A stretch of 64,000 bases of DNA from Woeseiaceae bacterium (GTDB lineage Bacteria; Pseudomonadota; Gammaproteobacteria; Steroidobacterales; Woeseiaceae), in assembly GCA_021773035.1 (NCBI GenBank), contig JAJFKU010000074.1, positions 1 through 64,000 of the forward strand. Reading direction: 5' to 3'. This document shows positions 9,024-18,272 of the stretch, piece after piece. Both the position numbers and the translations under genes were made by a program. The notes beneath the pieces are model-generated. The model was not told the origin of the DNA. It did no database searches and saw nothing but the letters and a program-made list of their open reading frames with translations. How positions within the stretch are numbered: the first letter of the stretch is position 1; each line of letters opens with the position of its first letter.

Positions 9024-9662
9024 ATGCCTTCATTCGAAATTTTACTGACGTTCTTTATAGGAACCGCTATTTTTTCCTTCATGCCGGGGCCGGCCATGCT
9101 GTATACCGGAGCGCGGACCATCGCGCGCGGTCGCCGCGCCGGGTGGATGGCTGTGCTGGGTATTCACGTTGGCGGGTACGTGCATGTGATCGCTGCAGCA
9201 CTCGGGCTGGCGATACTCTTCGAGACGATTCCGCTGCTTTATGCTTTGCTGAAGTTTGCCGGAGCCGCTTACCTGGTATGGCTAGGTGTAAAACTCTTTC
9301 TCTCTAACGGGATGCACACAGACTTCGTTGGCGGCACCAGCGTAAAGTCGCTGCGGCGTGCATTTTGGGAGAGTATTACCGTGGAAGTACTGAATCCGAA
9401 AACCGCGATGTTTTATCTGGCTTTCCTGCCGCAGTTTACCGATGCGTCCGCTGCGTTGCCGATGTGGGCTCAGTTTCTGATTCTCGGGACCTTCGTCAAT
9501 GCCATGTTTTCCAGCGGGGACGCGCTGTGCGTGCTGCTCGCGCACAAGGTGACAGGCGCCCTCAGGGCATCACCCGTCGCGACCGCGCTTACTCAGCGGC
9601 TGGGTGGGGGGATTCTTGTAGCACTTGGAGTGAATCTGGCCGTTGGCCATCAATCGTCATAG
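9024..9662 (+). CDS. LysE/RhtB-family amino-acid exporter
   Basis: A 212-residue inner-membrane protein with about six transmembrane helices. The N-terminal signature of the family is present: a hydrophobic helix, then FMPGPAMLYTGARTIARGRRAG, followed by a glycine-rich helix and the KFAGAAYLVWLGVKLF segment. Such proteins export amino acids or related small metabolites by proton antiport. The ATG at 9024 gives the expected family N-terminus, though its ribosome binding site is weak. It is divergent from the GT-C gene, with 98 bases between the starts. Confidence 0.88.
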   Translation: MPSFEILLTFFIGTAIFSFMPGPAMLYTGARTIARGRRAGWMAVLGIHVGGYVHVIAAALGLAILFETIPLLYALLKFAGAAYLVWLGVKLFLSNGMHTDFVGGTSVKSLRRAFWESITVEVLNPKTAMFYLAFLPQFTDASAALPMWAQFLILGTFVNAMFSSGDALCVLLAHKVTGALRASPVATALTQRLGGGILVALGVNLAVGHQSS

Positions 9663-9753
9663 AGAAGCGGTAGTGATTAAGTGCATAATTAATAAGGAAT
9701 TTTCTAAGAAACGCTCCGGGGTATAGCGGAAAACTGATTCTGATTCGTCTAAG

Positions 9754-10389
9754 GTGGCTGGCCTAGACCGTTTTTATGTGACTGCCCCCGGATTCCCAGT
9801 GACCGACGCTGATACCCTCCGCAAAATCTATCTATCGGTAAGAACGAAGCTCAGCCGCGCGGTCGTCGGCATTGTCCCGCCCACGGAAGTCGAAGACATT
9901 GTGCAGGAGACCTATGTTCGTGTCTGCCAGGTTGAGAGCAGGACAGACATACGGACGCCGCGCTCATTTATCTTTAAGACTGCGAGAAATCTGGCACTGG
10001 ATCATGTGAAGAGTGCAGCCTACCGGTTGTCAGTGAGTTCAGAAGAAATCTCAGATACAGAAAGCCTTGGAGCAGACCGGAATCACGATGAAACTTACGA
10101 TGAAGCTGCGTCGAACGAAGAGTTCGCTCGATTTTGCGAGGCGGTTCGGCTGCTTCCGGTACAGTGCCGCCGGGCATTCGTATTGAAGAAAGTCTACGGT
10201 TTCTCGCAGCGGGAAATAGCCAAGGAAATGGGTCTGAGTGAGAACACGGTCGAGAAACACATCGCCAAGGGAATCAGGCGCTGTTCCGATTTTATGGAAC
10301 AACGTGACAGTCGAGAGGCTAGTGAGATCAAATCCAGGGAAAGTACATCGGTAAGAGCCCGATCACTGGTTGAAAAGGAGCGCAGCTGA
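9754..10389 (+). CDS. ECF RNA polymerase sigma factor (FecI-like)
   Basis: A 211-residue sigma-70 family factor of the ECF type. Region 2 is visible around EVEDIVQETYVRVCQ and TPRSFIFKTARNLALDHVK, and region 4 in LPVQCRRAFVLKKVYGFSQ followed by the helix-turn-helix REIAKEMGLSENTVEKHI. It directs RNA polymerase to a small set of promoters and is probably held by the FecR-like protein encoded next. The GTG at 9754 is the first start; a later GTG at 9778 or 9799 would also retain region 2. Its stop overlaps the start of the anti-sigma gene (TGATG), so the two are translationally coupled. Confidence 0.9.
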   Translation: MAGLDRFYVTAPGFPVTDADTLRKIYLSVRTKLSRAVVGIVPPTEVEDIVQETYVRVCQVESRTDIRTPRSFIFKTARNLALDHVKSAAYRLSVSSEEISDTESLGADRNHDETYDEAASNEEFARFCEAVRLLPVQCRRAFVLKKVYGFSQREIAKEMGLSENTVEKHIAKGIRRCSDFMEQRDSREASEIKSRESTSVRARSLVEKERS

Positions 10390-11435
10390 TGACGCAGATC
10401 TACGAGTTTCCGCAGCAGGACAAGTGCAAGGATGAGGCGAGCGTGTGGGTATCCAGGCTCGATCGTGATCTGTCGGCGGATGAGCGGCATGAGTTGGGTG
10501 AGTGGTTGCAGCGGCATCCGAACAACATGACGGTGCTGTTGAACCTGGCCAGGCTCTGGGATCGCATGGATTCGTTGTCGAGGTTGGGAGACATATTCGA
10601 GAAGCCGGCCCGGCGACGCCCCGTGAGAAAATGGCCACTCAAAGCAGCAGTAGTTGCTGCGCTCGCATTTGTACTGGCGTGGGGAACTTTGTCGAACGAA
10701 ACCCCTGAGATATTGATCAGCAAGCCAGCAGAACTGCCGGCGCCGACATCGTCACGCCTTTTCGAAACCGCCATCGGGGAGCAGTCTACGGTTAGTCTTA
10801 CGGACGGCACGCAGGTTGTACTGAATACCAACACGCGAATACGTGTTCAGTACACACAACAGCACAGGCTGATCGTACTTGAGCGCGGCGAATTGCAGGT
10901 GCGCGTGGCAGAAGACAAGACAAGACCGCTGAGTGTTGTCGCTGGCGAGAACATCGTTCAGGCTCTTGGCACGGTCTTCAATGTCGAAATTTCCGATGAT
11001 CAGCTAGTGGAGGTCGTGGTCACTGAGGGCAGGGTTCTTGTAGGTGTACACCGCAAGTCAGCCGATCAAGTCAATGAAGACGAACCCGTTGTGCTGCCGT
11101 TGTCGTCACTGACCGTGGCGGCGGGTGAGGAACTTATTCTCGGTGCCGAAGAAGAGATCGTCACCGAAGTCTCGCCGGTGGATATCGAAGTCAAACTTTC
11201 CTGGCAGAGCGGAAATCTTGTATTCAGAGGAGAATCACTTGAGGAGGCGGTGGCGGAGATTAGCCGGTACACGTCCGTCGAATTCGTTTTTCTCGATGAC
11301 GATCTGAAAAAGACCCGAATCGTGGGCCTGTTTAAGGCCGGCGACGTAGACGGTCTGCTCGCTGCTTTGCGCGAGAACTTCGATATTGCATATCGTCGCT
11401 CGGAAGACCGGATTGTTTTACTGAGTCATAACTAA
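10389..11435 (+). CDS. FecR-family anti-sigma / sigma regulator
   Basis: A 348-residue inner-membrane protein. Residues 10-60 form the N-terminal DUF4880-type anti-sigma segment (SVWVSRLDRDLSADERHELGEWLQ), followed by one transmembrane helix at about 78-100 (KAAVVAALAFVLAWGTL). The periplasmic FecR domain follows (TVSLTDGTQVVLNTNTRI, LERGELQVRV), and a C-terminal secretin-like DUF4974 segment ends the protein. By analogy with Fec systems it receives a signal from the plug/STN region of the receptor encoded 14 bases downstream and controls the sigma factor encoded upstream. Confidence 0.92.
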   Translation: MTQIYEFPQQDKCKDEASVWVSRLDRDLSADERHELGEWLQRHPNNMTVLLNLARLWDRMDSLSRLGDIFEKPARRRPVRKWPLKAAVVAALAFVLAWGTLSNETPEILISKPAELPAPTSSRLFETAIGEQSTVSLTDGTQVVLNTNTRIRVQYTQQHRLIVLERGELQVRVAEDKTRPLSVVAGENIVQALGTVFNVEISDDQLVEVVVTEGRVLVGVHRKSADQVNEDEPVVLPLSSLTVAAGEELILGAEEEIVTEVSPVDIEVKLSWQSGNLVFRGESLEEAVAEISRYTSVEFVFLDDDLKKTRIVGLFKAGDVDGLLAALRENFDIAYRRSEDRIVLLSHN

Positions 11436-11449
11436 GTTACGCGCTGGTA

Positions 11450-14400
11450 ATGCCCTCCGGGAGAGCGATCACGCACCGCAAGCTATTTTGCAGAGCGAAA
11501 AGTATGGTGTGGCGGAAATCATTGAGTCATTCGTCTTCAGACTGTGCGCGAGAAAACCGCGTGGTTGAGGTGGATGAATACGGACGGTTTCTGATCGTCC
11601 CGCTCGTTTTGTTGTATGTCATCGTTTCATCCGTCAGCGCAACGGCTGCCGAGAGAGATGAGACGATTGCGTTCGATATCCCTCAACAACGCGCTGATCG
11701 TGCGTTGATTCTGTTTGCTGAACAAGCGAATTTGACATTGATCGTTCCTTTCGAGGACGTATCGGTCAAGACGGCGAATCGGTTGATTGGTGTGTATCCG
11801 ATCGACGAAGCGGCATCGATTCTCCTCGCTGGAACCGGGCTGACCCCGGCATTCAGAGAGCAGTTAGTGTTAGCGATCGAAACGGATGAACCGCCGGAGG
11901 CGATCGTAAATCCTGAGGGGGAGAAGATGAGAGTCACCAAGAAGATTACATTGAGTGCGATGCTGTCGTCAGTACTGGCTGCGACCGGAGCAAATGCCCA
12001 GGACGCGAATCCGGATGCGCAGCCGGAGCTGGAGGAAATCATAGCGACCGGCACGCGGCTCAAAAACCTGGAATTCAGTGGTGTTGCGCCGGTGCAGGTC
12101 ATCGACCCGGAGATTGCCAAATTGTCCGGCGGTTTTACTGCGGCGGATATCATTCGCGGCACTTCGCTGGCTACCGGCTCCTTTCAGCTGAATCAACAAC
12201 TCGGTGCAGTCGGGCCTGGCGGCAATGTTGGTAATGGCGGCCCCGGGGTCAACGGTATTTCCTTGCGTGGCCTGGGTACGCAACGGTCACTGGTCGTGCT
12301 CGATGGCAGGCGCCTGGCACCTGCCGGTGTGCGTGGCTCGGTTGGTGCGGTCGACCTGAACGTGCTGCCTTCGAGTGTTTTGAAGCGCGTGGAGATCGTC
12401 AAGGACGGATCGTCTTCGGTGTATGGCGCCGATGCGATCGCAGGCGTGGTAAACGGTATTACGAAGAAGAGCTATGACGGTGGGTCCATCGAGGCGAACG
12501 GCAATATACCGTTGGACGACGGTGGCGAAAGATTCTTCCTGTCGGCAGACTTCGGTAAGACCTTCAGTCGCGGCTGGTATTCCATCGCCGGTGAGTTCTC
12601 GGAAGAAACATCGCTCAAAAATAGGCAGCGAGACTACCTTCAATGTGCCGAGGACGTACTGTTTTTCCCCGATAGCGGGGCACGAGCGGATGTCGTGATG
12701 TCAGACGGTAGTTTCATGTGCCGTAACCACAATCCCAACGGTGCGTTTTTTAGTGCGGATTGGTTTTCGGGTACGTTTCAACCGGATCCGACCGGAGCAC
12801 TCGTCGGTGCCCCGGGTGATCAGTTCACCAGGCCGGATCTACCGGACTGGGTACGCGTCGGGAACTTCTGGATAGGCGATACGGCTCAGGAACGCGAATC
12901 CTATTCGCTGCGGCGCGAAGATTCTGCCGCTTATCAAAACGCGGACGCGATTTCTCCACTGAAGCGCTACACACTCTTTTTCAATGGGGAGTACGAACTC
13001 GGAAAACGAACGACCTTGTACGGCAACTTACTCTTGAACCGGCGCGAATCCGGGTTCGATAGCTGGATGTTCTTGTTCCAAAACATGTCGGCTAACAATC
13101 CGAACAATGTCGTATCAGCGGGTCTGCAAGCCGCCTCGGGCGGAAACTCCACAGGCGCCATTCAGTATCAGATCGTACGGCCGTTCAATTCGGAAACTAA
13201 AGTTGACTACTACAATGCGCTCGTGGGCTTGAGCGGCGAGTTTCCTGCATCGTCCGACGGCGGATGGACCTGGGATGCCTTTTTGTCCGTCGGTAGATCG
13301 GACGGAGATTACAGCCAGGATTTCATGTATGAAGACCGTCTGAATGCCATATCCCTCGGTTCTACGGCCTGTGACGCGTCTTTCCTGGTACCGGGACTGA
13401 GTCCGGCAAGCTTGTGCGACGGCATCGACATTCCGGTCCTGGATTCACGTTTTTTGGTGGATCAGGACTGGACCGATCAGGAAGAAGCTTTTCTGTTGGG
13501 TAGGGATGGCGGCAACACGACTTACGAACAAATGGTAATTGAAGCCTCCGTCGCAGGCTCGCTCTTTGAGTTGCCCGCCGGAACTGTCGATGGCGTGTTC
13601 GGTGTTTCTTATCGCAAAGACGAAATTGACGATCGGCCAGGTCCAAATACCGTTGCCGGCAACCTGCATCTTTTTTCATCATCCGGTCGCACGGCAGGTT
13701 CCGAAAACGTGTCGGAGTTTTTTGCCGAAATAGGTGTGCCGCTGATCGCGGATAAGCCAGCCGCCGAGAATGTTTCCGCGATCCTGTCGGCGCGTTATAC
13801 GAACTACGACATTTCCGGCGAGGAAACGACGTTCAAAGCCGGTATGAACTGGCGGTTCACTCCGTCATTCGCACTCAGGGGCTCGATCGGAACGTCTTTT
13901 CGTGGACCGAACCTGTTCGAGCTCTTCCTGGCTGACCAAACGAGTTTCAGTTTTTTGAGCGATCCGTGCCAGGAGTATGCGAACTCCAGCGACCCGACTA
14001 TTGCATCGAACTGCGCGTCGCTGGGTATCGCAGACGATTATCGCCCGACTTTATTCGACGTTGAGGTAGCCCGGGGTGGTGCGATACTCCCGAACGGAAC
14101 TACCACAATCAGACCGGAGACTTCCGACTCCTGGTCGGTCGGCTTGTTGCTGACGCCCGAGGACAGCGGGCTTGCGATCGCCGTCGAGTACTTCGAGATC
14201 GAGGTCAACGACGAAATCGACAGTTTGGGTGCTCAGAACATTCTCAACCAGTGTTACTCGGATACGAATTTTCCGAACAACGCTTTCTGCACATTGGTCG
14301 AGCGCAATTCGGCGACGGCCGTCGATCCGTTTCAGCTGACACTCGTCAACGATCGATTCCTGAACATCGATTCGCAGACAAACAGGGGCGTCGATTTTCT

Positions 14401-14917
14401 GGTGAGTTACGCAACGCAGCTGGGTTCCTTCGACTTTCAAACGGCACTGCAAGGTACGCTTCAGGAAGAAGACGAGCGAGTCCGGATAATCGAAGGCGTC
14501 GCAGACATAGAGGATTTCATTAAGGATCCGAATGAGCCCAGGATCTCGGGTGCTGTTGATTTCATGCTGAGCAAAAACGATTGGACCTACTACTGGCGTA
14601 TCGACGTTGTAGGTTCGTCCGGCCTGACTAAGGAGTTCGAGGGCGACACCTTCGATTTCTTCGGTCCATACAATGGTGAAAGTCTGCGAGAGCAGCTCGA
14701 AACCGGCACGGTTGCTTATCATCATCTTTCCGTGACCAGGCAATTTCGCGATGGACTAAGGGTGAGCCTGGGCGCCAGGAATGTGCTGGACGAAGAGCCA
14801 CCGGTCGTCTCGGTAGATTGGAAATTCGACGGGCTCCGTACCGGTACCGCGGCGCAAAACTCCTGGGACATTGTTGGCCGGCGGGTTTTCCTGACGCTGT
14901 CGAAGGATTTCGAATAA
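11450..14917 (+). CDS. TonB-dependent transducer receptor with N-terminal STN domain
   Basis: A 1155-residue outer-membrane receptor. Residues about 45-68 are hydrophobic and act as signal peptide, residues 70-150 form a secretin/TonB short N-terminal (STN) domain (FDIPQQRADRALILFAEQANLTL), then a TonB-box-like EEIIATGTRL, a plug domain (DGRRLAPAGVRGSVGAVDLN, EIVKDGSSSVYGADAIAGVVN) and a beta barrel ending LTLSKDFE. The STN domain and the upstream FecI/FecR genes indicate a receptor that both imports and signals. An odd feature is a second, complete signal-peptide-like segment at residue 160 (MRVTKKITLSAML... ATGANAQ) with its own strong ribosome binding site, in frame. Substrate unknown; a peptide is plausible because a tricorn protease follows. 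Confidence 0.92.
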   Translation: MPSGRAITHRKLFCRAKSMVWRKSLSHSSSDCARENRVVEVDEYGRFLIVPLVLLYVIVSSVSATAAERDETIAFDIPQQRADRALILFAEQANLTLIVPFEDVSVKTANRLIGVYPIDEAASILLAGTGLTPAFREQLVLAIETDEPPEAIVNPEGEKMRVTKKITLSAMLSSVLAATGANAQDANPDAQPELEEIIATGTRLKNLEFSGVAPVQVIDPEIAKLSGGFTAADIIRGTSLATGSFQLNQQLGAVGPGGNVGNGGPGVNGISLRGLGTQRSLVVLDGRRLAPAGVRGSVGAVDLNVLPSSVLKRVEIVKDGSSSVYGADAIAGVVNGITKKSYDGGSIEANGNIPLDDGGERFFLSADFGKTFSRGWYSIAGEFSEETSLKNRQRDYLQCAEDVLFFPDSGARADVVMSDGSFMCRNHNPNGAFFSADWFSGTFQPDPTGALVGAPGDQFTRPDLPDWVRVGNFWIGDTAQERESYSLRREDSAAYQNADAISPLKRYTLFFNGEYELGKRTTLYGNLLLNRRESGFDSWMFLFQNMSANNPNNVVSAGLQAASGGNSTGAIQYQIVRPFNSETKVDYYNALVGLSGEFPASSDGGWTWDAFLSVGRSDGDYSQDFMYEDRLNAISLGSTACDASFLVPGLSPASLCDGIDIPVLDSRFLVDQDWTDQEEAFLLGRDGGNTTYEQMVIEASVAGSLFELPAGTVDGVFGVSYRKDEIDDRPGPNTVAGNLHLFSSSGRTAGSENVSEFFAEIGVPLIADKPAAENVSAILSARYTNYDISGEETTFKAGMNWRFTPSFALRGSIGTSFRGPNLFELFLADQTSFSFLSDPCQEYANSSDPTIASNCASLGIADDYRPTLFDVEVARGGAILPNGTTTIRPETSDSWSVGLLLTPEDSGLAIAVEYFEIEVNDEIDSLGAQNILNQCYSDTNFPNNAFCTLVERNSATAVDPFQLTLVNDRFLNIDSQTNRGVDFLVSYATQLGSFDFQTALQGTLQEEDERVRIIEGVADIEDFIKDPNEPRISGAVDFMLSKNDWTYYWRIDVVGSSGLTKEFEGDTFDFFGPYNGESLREQLETGTVAYHHLSVTRQFRDGLRVSLGARNVLDEEPPVVSVDWKFDGLRTGTAAQNSWDIVGRRVFLTLSKDFE
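11915..11929 (+). promoter_or_regulatory. Internal Shine-Dalgarno and ATG inside the STN-receptor gene
   Basis: GAGGGGGAG at 11915-11923 lies just ahead of an in-frame ATG at 11927, which begins a typical signal peptide (basic residues, hydrophobic core, ANAQ cleavage site). Translation from here would yield a receptor without the STN domain. Whether it is used cannot be decided from sequence. Confidence 0.5.
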
Positions 14918-14973
14918 CAGACCACTGTAGTCACTGGCTTCGAATTTCGGGGCGGTGACTCTGGAGCATTCAA

Positions 14974-17900
14974 TTGTCTATTCTTCCTGATGACGGAAAA
15001 AGCAGGCTACGTCGGCACGTGCTGTTGCTTCTGGCAGCGTTTCTTCCGCTCGGCGCTGTCGCTGAAAACAAGCTCCTTCGGTATCCGGATATCCACAACG
15101 ACCTGGTTGTGTTCGTCCATGGCGGCGATATCTGGAGAGTGCCAGTAAGCGGTGGCGAAGCCACTCGCCTGACAAGTCACCCTGGTCTGGAGTTGTTTCC
15201 GAAGTTCTCTCCGGACGGGCGCTGGATTGCGTTTACCGGTCAGTATGAAGGTGATGAGCAGGTGTATGTAATGCCAGCCAGCGGTGGTGAACCGCGGCGC
15301 CTGACGTCGTATCCGGCAGCTGGTCCCCTGCCGGCGCGCTGGGGTTACGACAATCAGGTCGTTGGTTGGTCGGCGGACGGCTTGGCGGTGCTGTTTCGTT
15401 CCCATCGCGATCATTTCAGTGTCTCGAATTCACGCCTCTACACCGTCCCGGTCAACGGTGGGTTACCGAGTGCACTCCCGATGAAGGTTGCTGGCGCGGG
15501 CTCATTGTCGCCCGATGGCAGGTCGGTTTTTTATACACCGTTGTCCCGGGATTTTCGCACCTGGAAACGCTATGAGGGAGGCTGGGCCCAGGATTTGTGG
15601 ATTTACGACCTGGAGGGTAATACATCGACCAATATCACCGCACATCGCCGTACAGATCGAGATCCGATGTGGACAGATGCCGGGTTGTTCTTTGTCTCTG
15701 ACCGGGATGACTATCTGAATCTGTACACCGTCGATGAGTCCGGTAGCTCTGTACGTCAGTTGACAGACTACAAGTCCGACGTGCGTTGGGCGAGTGCGGA
15801 TCGCAGCGGCAATATTGTCTATGAGCTGGATGGCGAACTGCGTATTTACGATGCGCGTAAGGCTGGGGATCGCGGCATTTCTATCGCTGTACCCAGCGAC
15901 AGTGTCAGCACCAGGCCGCGGTCGATTTCAGTGGGCGGCCAGCTTGAGCACTTCGCGATTTCCCCGAACGGTGCGCGTGTTGCCATCGTTGCACGTGGTG
16001 ATGTTTTTTCTGTACCCGTTGAAAAAGGAGTTACTCGGAACCTGACGCAAAGCTCGACTGCGCACGACAGACTTGCAACCTGGTCGCCTGACAGTACAAC
16101 CATCGCCTATGTTTCTGATCGTTCCGGCGAAGAGCAACTATGGCTGGTCGATGCGCTGGGACAGCAAGCTCCACGGCGACTGATCACCGATCAACAAACC
16201 CGTTTTGTCGGGTTGTCATGGGCGCCAAATGGCACGCAGCTGGCAGTCAGCGACATGCATGGAAGCCTGTTCGTCATCGATGTGGACGGTGGCAGTATAC
16301 GAAAAGTTGGGGAATTGGGTGCTTACTACAATCAGGATTTCGCCTGGTCGCCCGACAGCCGATACATTGCCTATTCCGCGTTGAATGATACTTTTTTGTT
16401 TCAAGTTCAGGTTTGGGATGCCGGTGACGGCCAGACACATTCGGTCACCAGCCGTTACTTCAATTCCTTCGCGCCGGCATGGCATCCGACGGGTGAATAT
16501 CTCTACTATCTGTCGGATCGGGAGTTGTCGCCGCAGATCGGTTCCTTTGAATGGAACTACGTCGTTGATCGCGAGACGTTTGTTTATGCGCTTGCGTTGA
16601 GCCCGGATTCCGAAAATCCGTACAGGCCGGGAAACGATGAGGCGCTTGCGGCGGGGATCAGCAGTTCCGACGACGAAGAACCGGATATACAGATCGAGTT
16701 AGAGGGTATCCAGGAACGGGTGATACGAGTGCCAGTGGACGCAGACAACTATACTGCGCTGGCTGTGAGCGCCGAGCAACTTGTGCTCTACAAGACAGGT
16801 CCTGCGTACTACGGACGGCGCTCTGGCTCGGAGAGTGGTTTGCAGGTGTTCTCTATTGAGGAGCAAGAGACCGAACCACTGACGGCCGGTGCGGATCCGA
16901 TAACCGGGTTCGACATGTCTTCCGGAGGCGACTTCGTCCTGGTGCAACAGGGCGGCGACTTGAGCCGGTTCTCCCTGTCCGATACCAGCTCTCAGTCCGT
17001 TGCCGTATCCACCGCAGGTTTGGTTTCGAAGATTGTGCCGAAAGAAGAGTGGGCTACGATATTCGATGAGGTTTGGCGGCGATTTCGGGATTTCTTCTAT
17101 GTGGACAATATGCATGGTTACGATTGGAACGCATTGCGTGAGGAATATCGGCAGCTACTGCCGCATGTGTCGCACCGGTCTGACCTGAACTACCTGTTAG
17201 GAGAGATGATCTCGGAATTGAATGTCAGTCATGCCTATGTCTTTGGTGGTGATACAAGCCAGGTTAAGCGGCCAGTGCCGGCGCTGCTGGGTGCGGAGTT
17301 CGAATTTGATGCGAGGTCCGAGACGTATCGCATCAGCAGAGTGCTCGCAGGCGACAACTCGGAAGACCGATATCGGTCACCGTTAACGGAGGTTGGCATT
17401 GACGTCAATGTTGGCGATTTCATCCTGAAGATAAACGGCAGGACGCTGTCTCGCTCACTGCCCCCCTTTGCGGTATTGCGTGATTCGGGAGGTTCGCTGA
17501 TTGAACTCCTGGTCAACGACGGCCCAACACTCCAGGGAGCTAGAACGGAACTTGTGAACCCGGTGTCCAGTGAGGCAAGCCTGCGTTACCTGGAATGGAC
17601 GACTAGAAACAGGGAGTTCGTTCGGCGACAGTCGGATGGCCGGGTCGGTTACCTGCATATCCCCAATATGGGTGGCGATGGTATTCGAGAGTTTATCAAG
17701 TGGTACTACGGACAGATTCGCAGCGACGGCTTGATTATCGATGTGCGCGGCAACGCTGGTGGCAACGTGTCCCAAATGATTCTTGAGCGGCTTCTGCGCA
17801 AGCACTACAGCACTGGTTACGTTAAAGGTGAGAAGTATCCGCGGACCTACCCCTGGGGAGTGGGCGGTGCCAAGGTCTTTACGGGTGAACTTGCCGTGAT

Positions 17901-18264
17901 TGCCGATCAAACGACCTTGTCGGACGGCGATGCGTTCACATGGACTTTTAAGCAGGCGGCCCGCGGCCCGATAATCGGTATGCGTACATGGGGAGGCGTC
18001 GTCGGCATTGATAATACAGGTCCAGTGTTGGATGGCGGCGGAATGAATGTGCCGCAATTCCCGCTCGCAGACTCCAAAGGACAGTGGGTTGTCGAGGGAG
18101 AGGGAGTGTTGCCGGACGTTGTTGTCGAAAATAGCCCGGCATCGTTGGTAGACGGCCACGACTTGCAGTTGGAGCGGGCGGTTCAAAACATGCTGAACAC
18201 CCTTGGTGAGGACAGTCCTGGCAGACTTCCAAATGCTGCAACCGCGCCGGTCAAGACGCCTTAG
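14974..18264 (+). CDS. Tricorn-type S41 protease homologue
   Basis: A 1096-residue exported protease. The start is a TTG with GGAG 8-10 bases upstream, giving a signal peptide (RRHVLLLLAAFLPLGAVA). Residues 30-330 and 330-680 form two beta-propellers with repeated SPDGRWIAF-type blades. A core region (710-800), a PDZ-like domain (about 800-890) and an S41 catalytic domain follow. Tricorn residues are recognisable: S752-H753 in NVSHAY and the nucleophile S983-D984 in TLSDGD; the acidic catalytic residue is probably near E1041-E1043 but I cannot fix it. Tricorn enzymes cut peptides of moderate length. Its position 56 bases after the TonB receptor suggests it degrades what that receptor imports. 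Confidence 0.9.
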   Translation: MSILPDDGKSRLRRHVLLLLAAFLPLGAVAENKLLRYPDIHNDLVVFVHGGDIWRVPVSGGEATRLTSHPGLELFPKFSPDGRWIAFTGQYEGDEQVYVMPASGGEPRRLTSYPAAGPLPARWGYDNQVVGWSADGLAVLFRSHRDHFSVSNSRLYTVPVNGGLPSALPMKVAGAGSLSPDGRSVFYTPLSRDFRTWKRYEGGWAQDLWIYDLEGNTSTNITAHRRTDRDPMWTDAGLFFVSDRDDYLNLYTVDESGSSVRQLTDYKSDVRWASADRSGNIVYELDGELRIYDARKAGDRGISIAVPSDSVSTRPRSISVGGQLEHFAISPNGARVAIVARGDVFSVPVEKGVTRNLTQSSTAHDRLATWSPDSTTIAYVSDRSGEEQLWLVDALGQQAPRRLITDQQTRFVGLSWAPNGTQLAVSDMHGSLFVIDVDGGSIRKVGELGAYYNQDFAWSPDSRYIAYSALNDTFLFQVQVWDAGDGQTHSVTSRYFNSFAPAWHPTGEYLYYLSDRELSPQIGSFEWNYVVDRETFVYALALSPDSENPYRPGNDEALAAGISSSDDEEPDIQIELEGIQERVIRVPVDADNYTALAVSAEQLVLYKTGPAYYGRRSGSESGLQVFSIEEQETEPLTAGADPITGFDMSSGGDFVLVQQGGDLSRFSLSDTSSQSVAVSTAGLVSKIVPKEEWATIFDEVWRRFRDFFYVDNMHGYDWNALREEYRQLLPHVSHRSDLNYLLGEMISELNVSHAYVFGGDTSQVKRPVPALLGAEFEFDARSETYRISRVLAGDNSEDRYRSPLTEVGIDVNVGDFILKINGRTLSRSLPPFAVLRDSGGSLIELLVNDGPTLQGARTELVNPVSSEASLRYLEWTTRNREFVRRQSDGRVGYLHIPNMGGDGIREFIKWYYGQIRSDGLIIDVRGNAGGNVSQMILERLLRKHYSTGYVKGEKYPRTYPWGVGGAKVFTGELAVIADQTTLSDGDAFTWTFKQAARGPIIGMRTWGGVVGIDNTGPVLDGGGMNVPQFPLADSKGQWVVEGEGVLPDVVVENSPASLVDGHDLQLERAVQNMLNTLGEDSPGRLPNAATAPVKTP

Positions 18265-18272
18265 CCCGTTAG

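Noticed and set aside
9728..9752. ggaaaac ... cgtctaa as an ECF-type promoter before the FecI-like sigma gene
   Set aside because: The spacing between the two elements is too short for ECF promoters and the second element touches the start codon.
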